The position numbers and the translations under genes were made by a program. Shown piece after piece: positions 15,588 to 15,814 of a DNA stretch of 15,814 bases. The stretch is from an uncultured Prevotellaceae bacterium (GTDB lineage: Bacteria; Bacteroidota; Bacteroidia; Bacteroidales; Muribaculaceae), in contig CAJLWM010000049.1 in assembly GCA_905210415.1 (NCBI GenBank), forward strand, positions 1 to 15,814, given 5' to 3'. Numbering within the stretch: position 1 is the stretch's first letter; the number at the start of each line of letters is the position of its first letter. The notes beneath the pieces were generated by a model. It saw only the letters and a list, made by a program, of their open reading frames with translations. It did no database searches and was not told the DNA's origin.

Positions 15588-15618
15588 CAAAGATAACTAA
15601 AATAGAATCAACCCGAAA
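15588..15618 (-). promoter_or_regulatory. Candidate promoter of the mlaE-to-alkD operon
   Basis: TATCTTTG (complement of 15588-15595) matches the -7 box TAnnTTTG exactly, 27 bp before the mlaE ATG. About 18 bp upstream on the minus strand is TTTC (near 15615-15618), a weak -33 element. The box is the same octamer seen at the R-M promoter. Confidence 0.45.
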
Positions 15619-15717
15619 GAATCTCATATTTTTTAACAAGACAACCGCCCATAATTCCCCCATTCGTGGCGCGAGAGCGTGTTGCCAACGAGGATGAGCT
15701 GATTAGTATATTTTTCT

Positions 15718-15814
15718 CGTTGGATAACCGCAGCGAGTAGGGACAGACTATGCGATGACATCTGCGAGAGCGGTGAAGCCGCATTCCGCGTTGGATAACC
15801 GCAGCTGGTAGGGA
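15718..15814. repeat. Imperfect direct repeat, 71-bp period, running off the window
   Basis: 26-bp units at 15718-15743 and 15789-15814 agree at 24 of 26 positions (shared core TTGGATAACCGCAGC). The second ends exactly at the window edge. GCGAGAGCG also occurs twice (15671-15679 and 15764-15772), extending the pattern. No gene is visible from 15600 to the end. The copies differ from each other, which speaks against a CRISPR array. Confidence 0.6.

Noticed and set aside
15718..15814. CRISPR array
   Set aside because: Only two 26-bp units are visible, they differ at two positions, the spacing is 45 bp, and no cas gene is in the window.

Overview
The window reads as Bacteroidales chromosome, most likely Muribaculaceae or a near relative. 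This rests on near-full-length matches to Bacteroidales family signatures: an HECLGH dipeptidyl peptidase III, the dxr-rseP pair, Fic and RhuM remnants, and promoter-like TAnnTTTG boxes. The exact genus is inference.

Left part (1-2950, accessory and decaying). A Y-family DNA polymerase gene runs off the left edge and carries an odd nine-G tract, preceded by a small cytoplasmic FKBP-type isomerase; both are on the minus strand. Upstream lies a scar of broken genes: the first ~19 codons of a RhuM-type gene, the last ~130 codons of a Fic-family gene with a KVPN tetrapeptide repeat, a gene-free stretch, and an unrecognised ~80-residue tryptophan-rich ORF.

Centre-left (2949-4980): a two-gene restriction-modification locus on the minus strand. 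A HARE-HTH restriction endonuclease-like protein is followed by a DpnA-like beta-class adenine methyltransferase. The methyltransferase has a DpnD/PcfM-like N-terminal domain fused to it, and its catalytic motif IV reads DPPD instead of DPPY. GATC sites, many next to A or T tracts, cluster between the two genes and again downstream of the methyltransferase. A near-perfect palindrome centred on GATC covers the endonuclease stop codon. This is the most unusual part of the window.

Centre (5121-7258): the plus-strand groES-groEL chaperonin operon with its own promoter, a GC-rich leader hairpin and a strong hairpin terminator. Downstream is a ~270-bp non-coding, repeat-derived island, bracketed by two identical 31-bp copies of that terminator.

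Right part (7573-15595): one tight minus-strand operon of seven genes with gaps of 2-37 bp: mlaE, mlaF, dxr, rseP, an RlmI-like rRNA methyltransferase, a secreted dipeptidyl peptidase III and an AlkD-like HEAT-repeat protein. It joins envelope lipid transport, isoprenoid precursor synthesis, intramembrane proteolysis, ribosome modification, peptide turnover and possibly base repair. The right edge holds an imperfect repeat with a 71-bp period that leaves the window.
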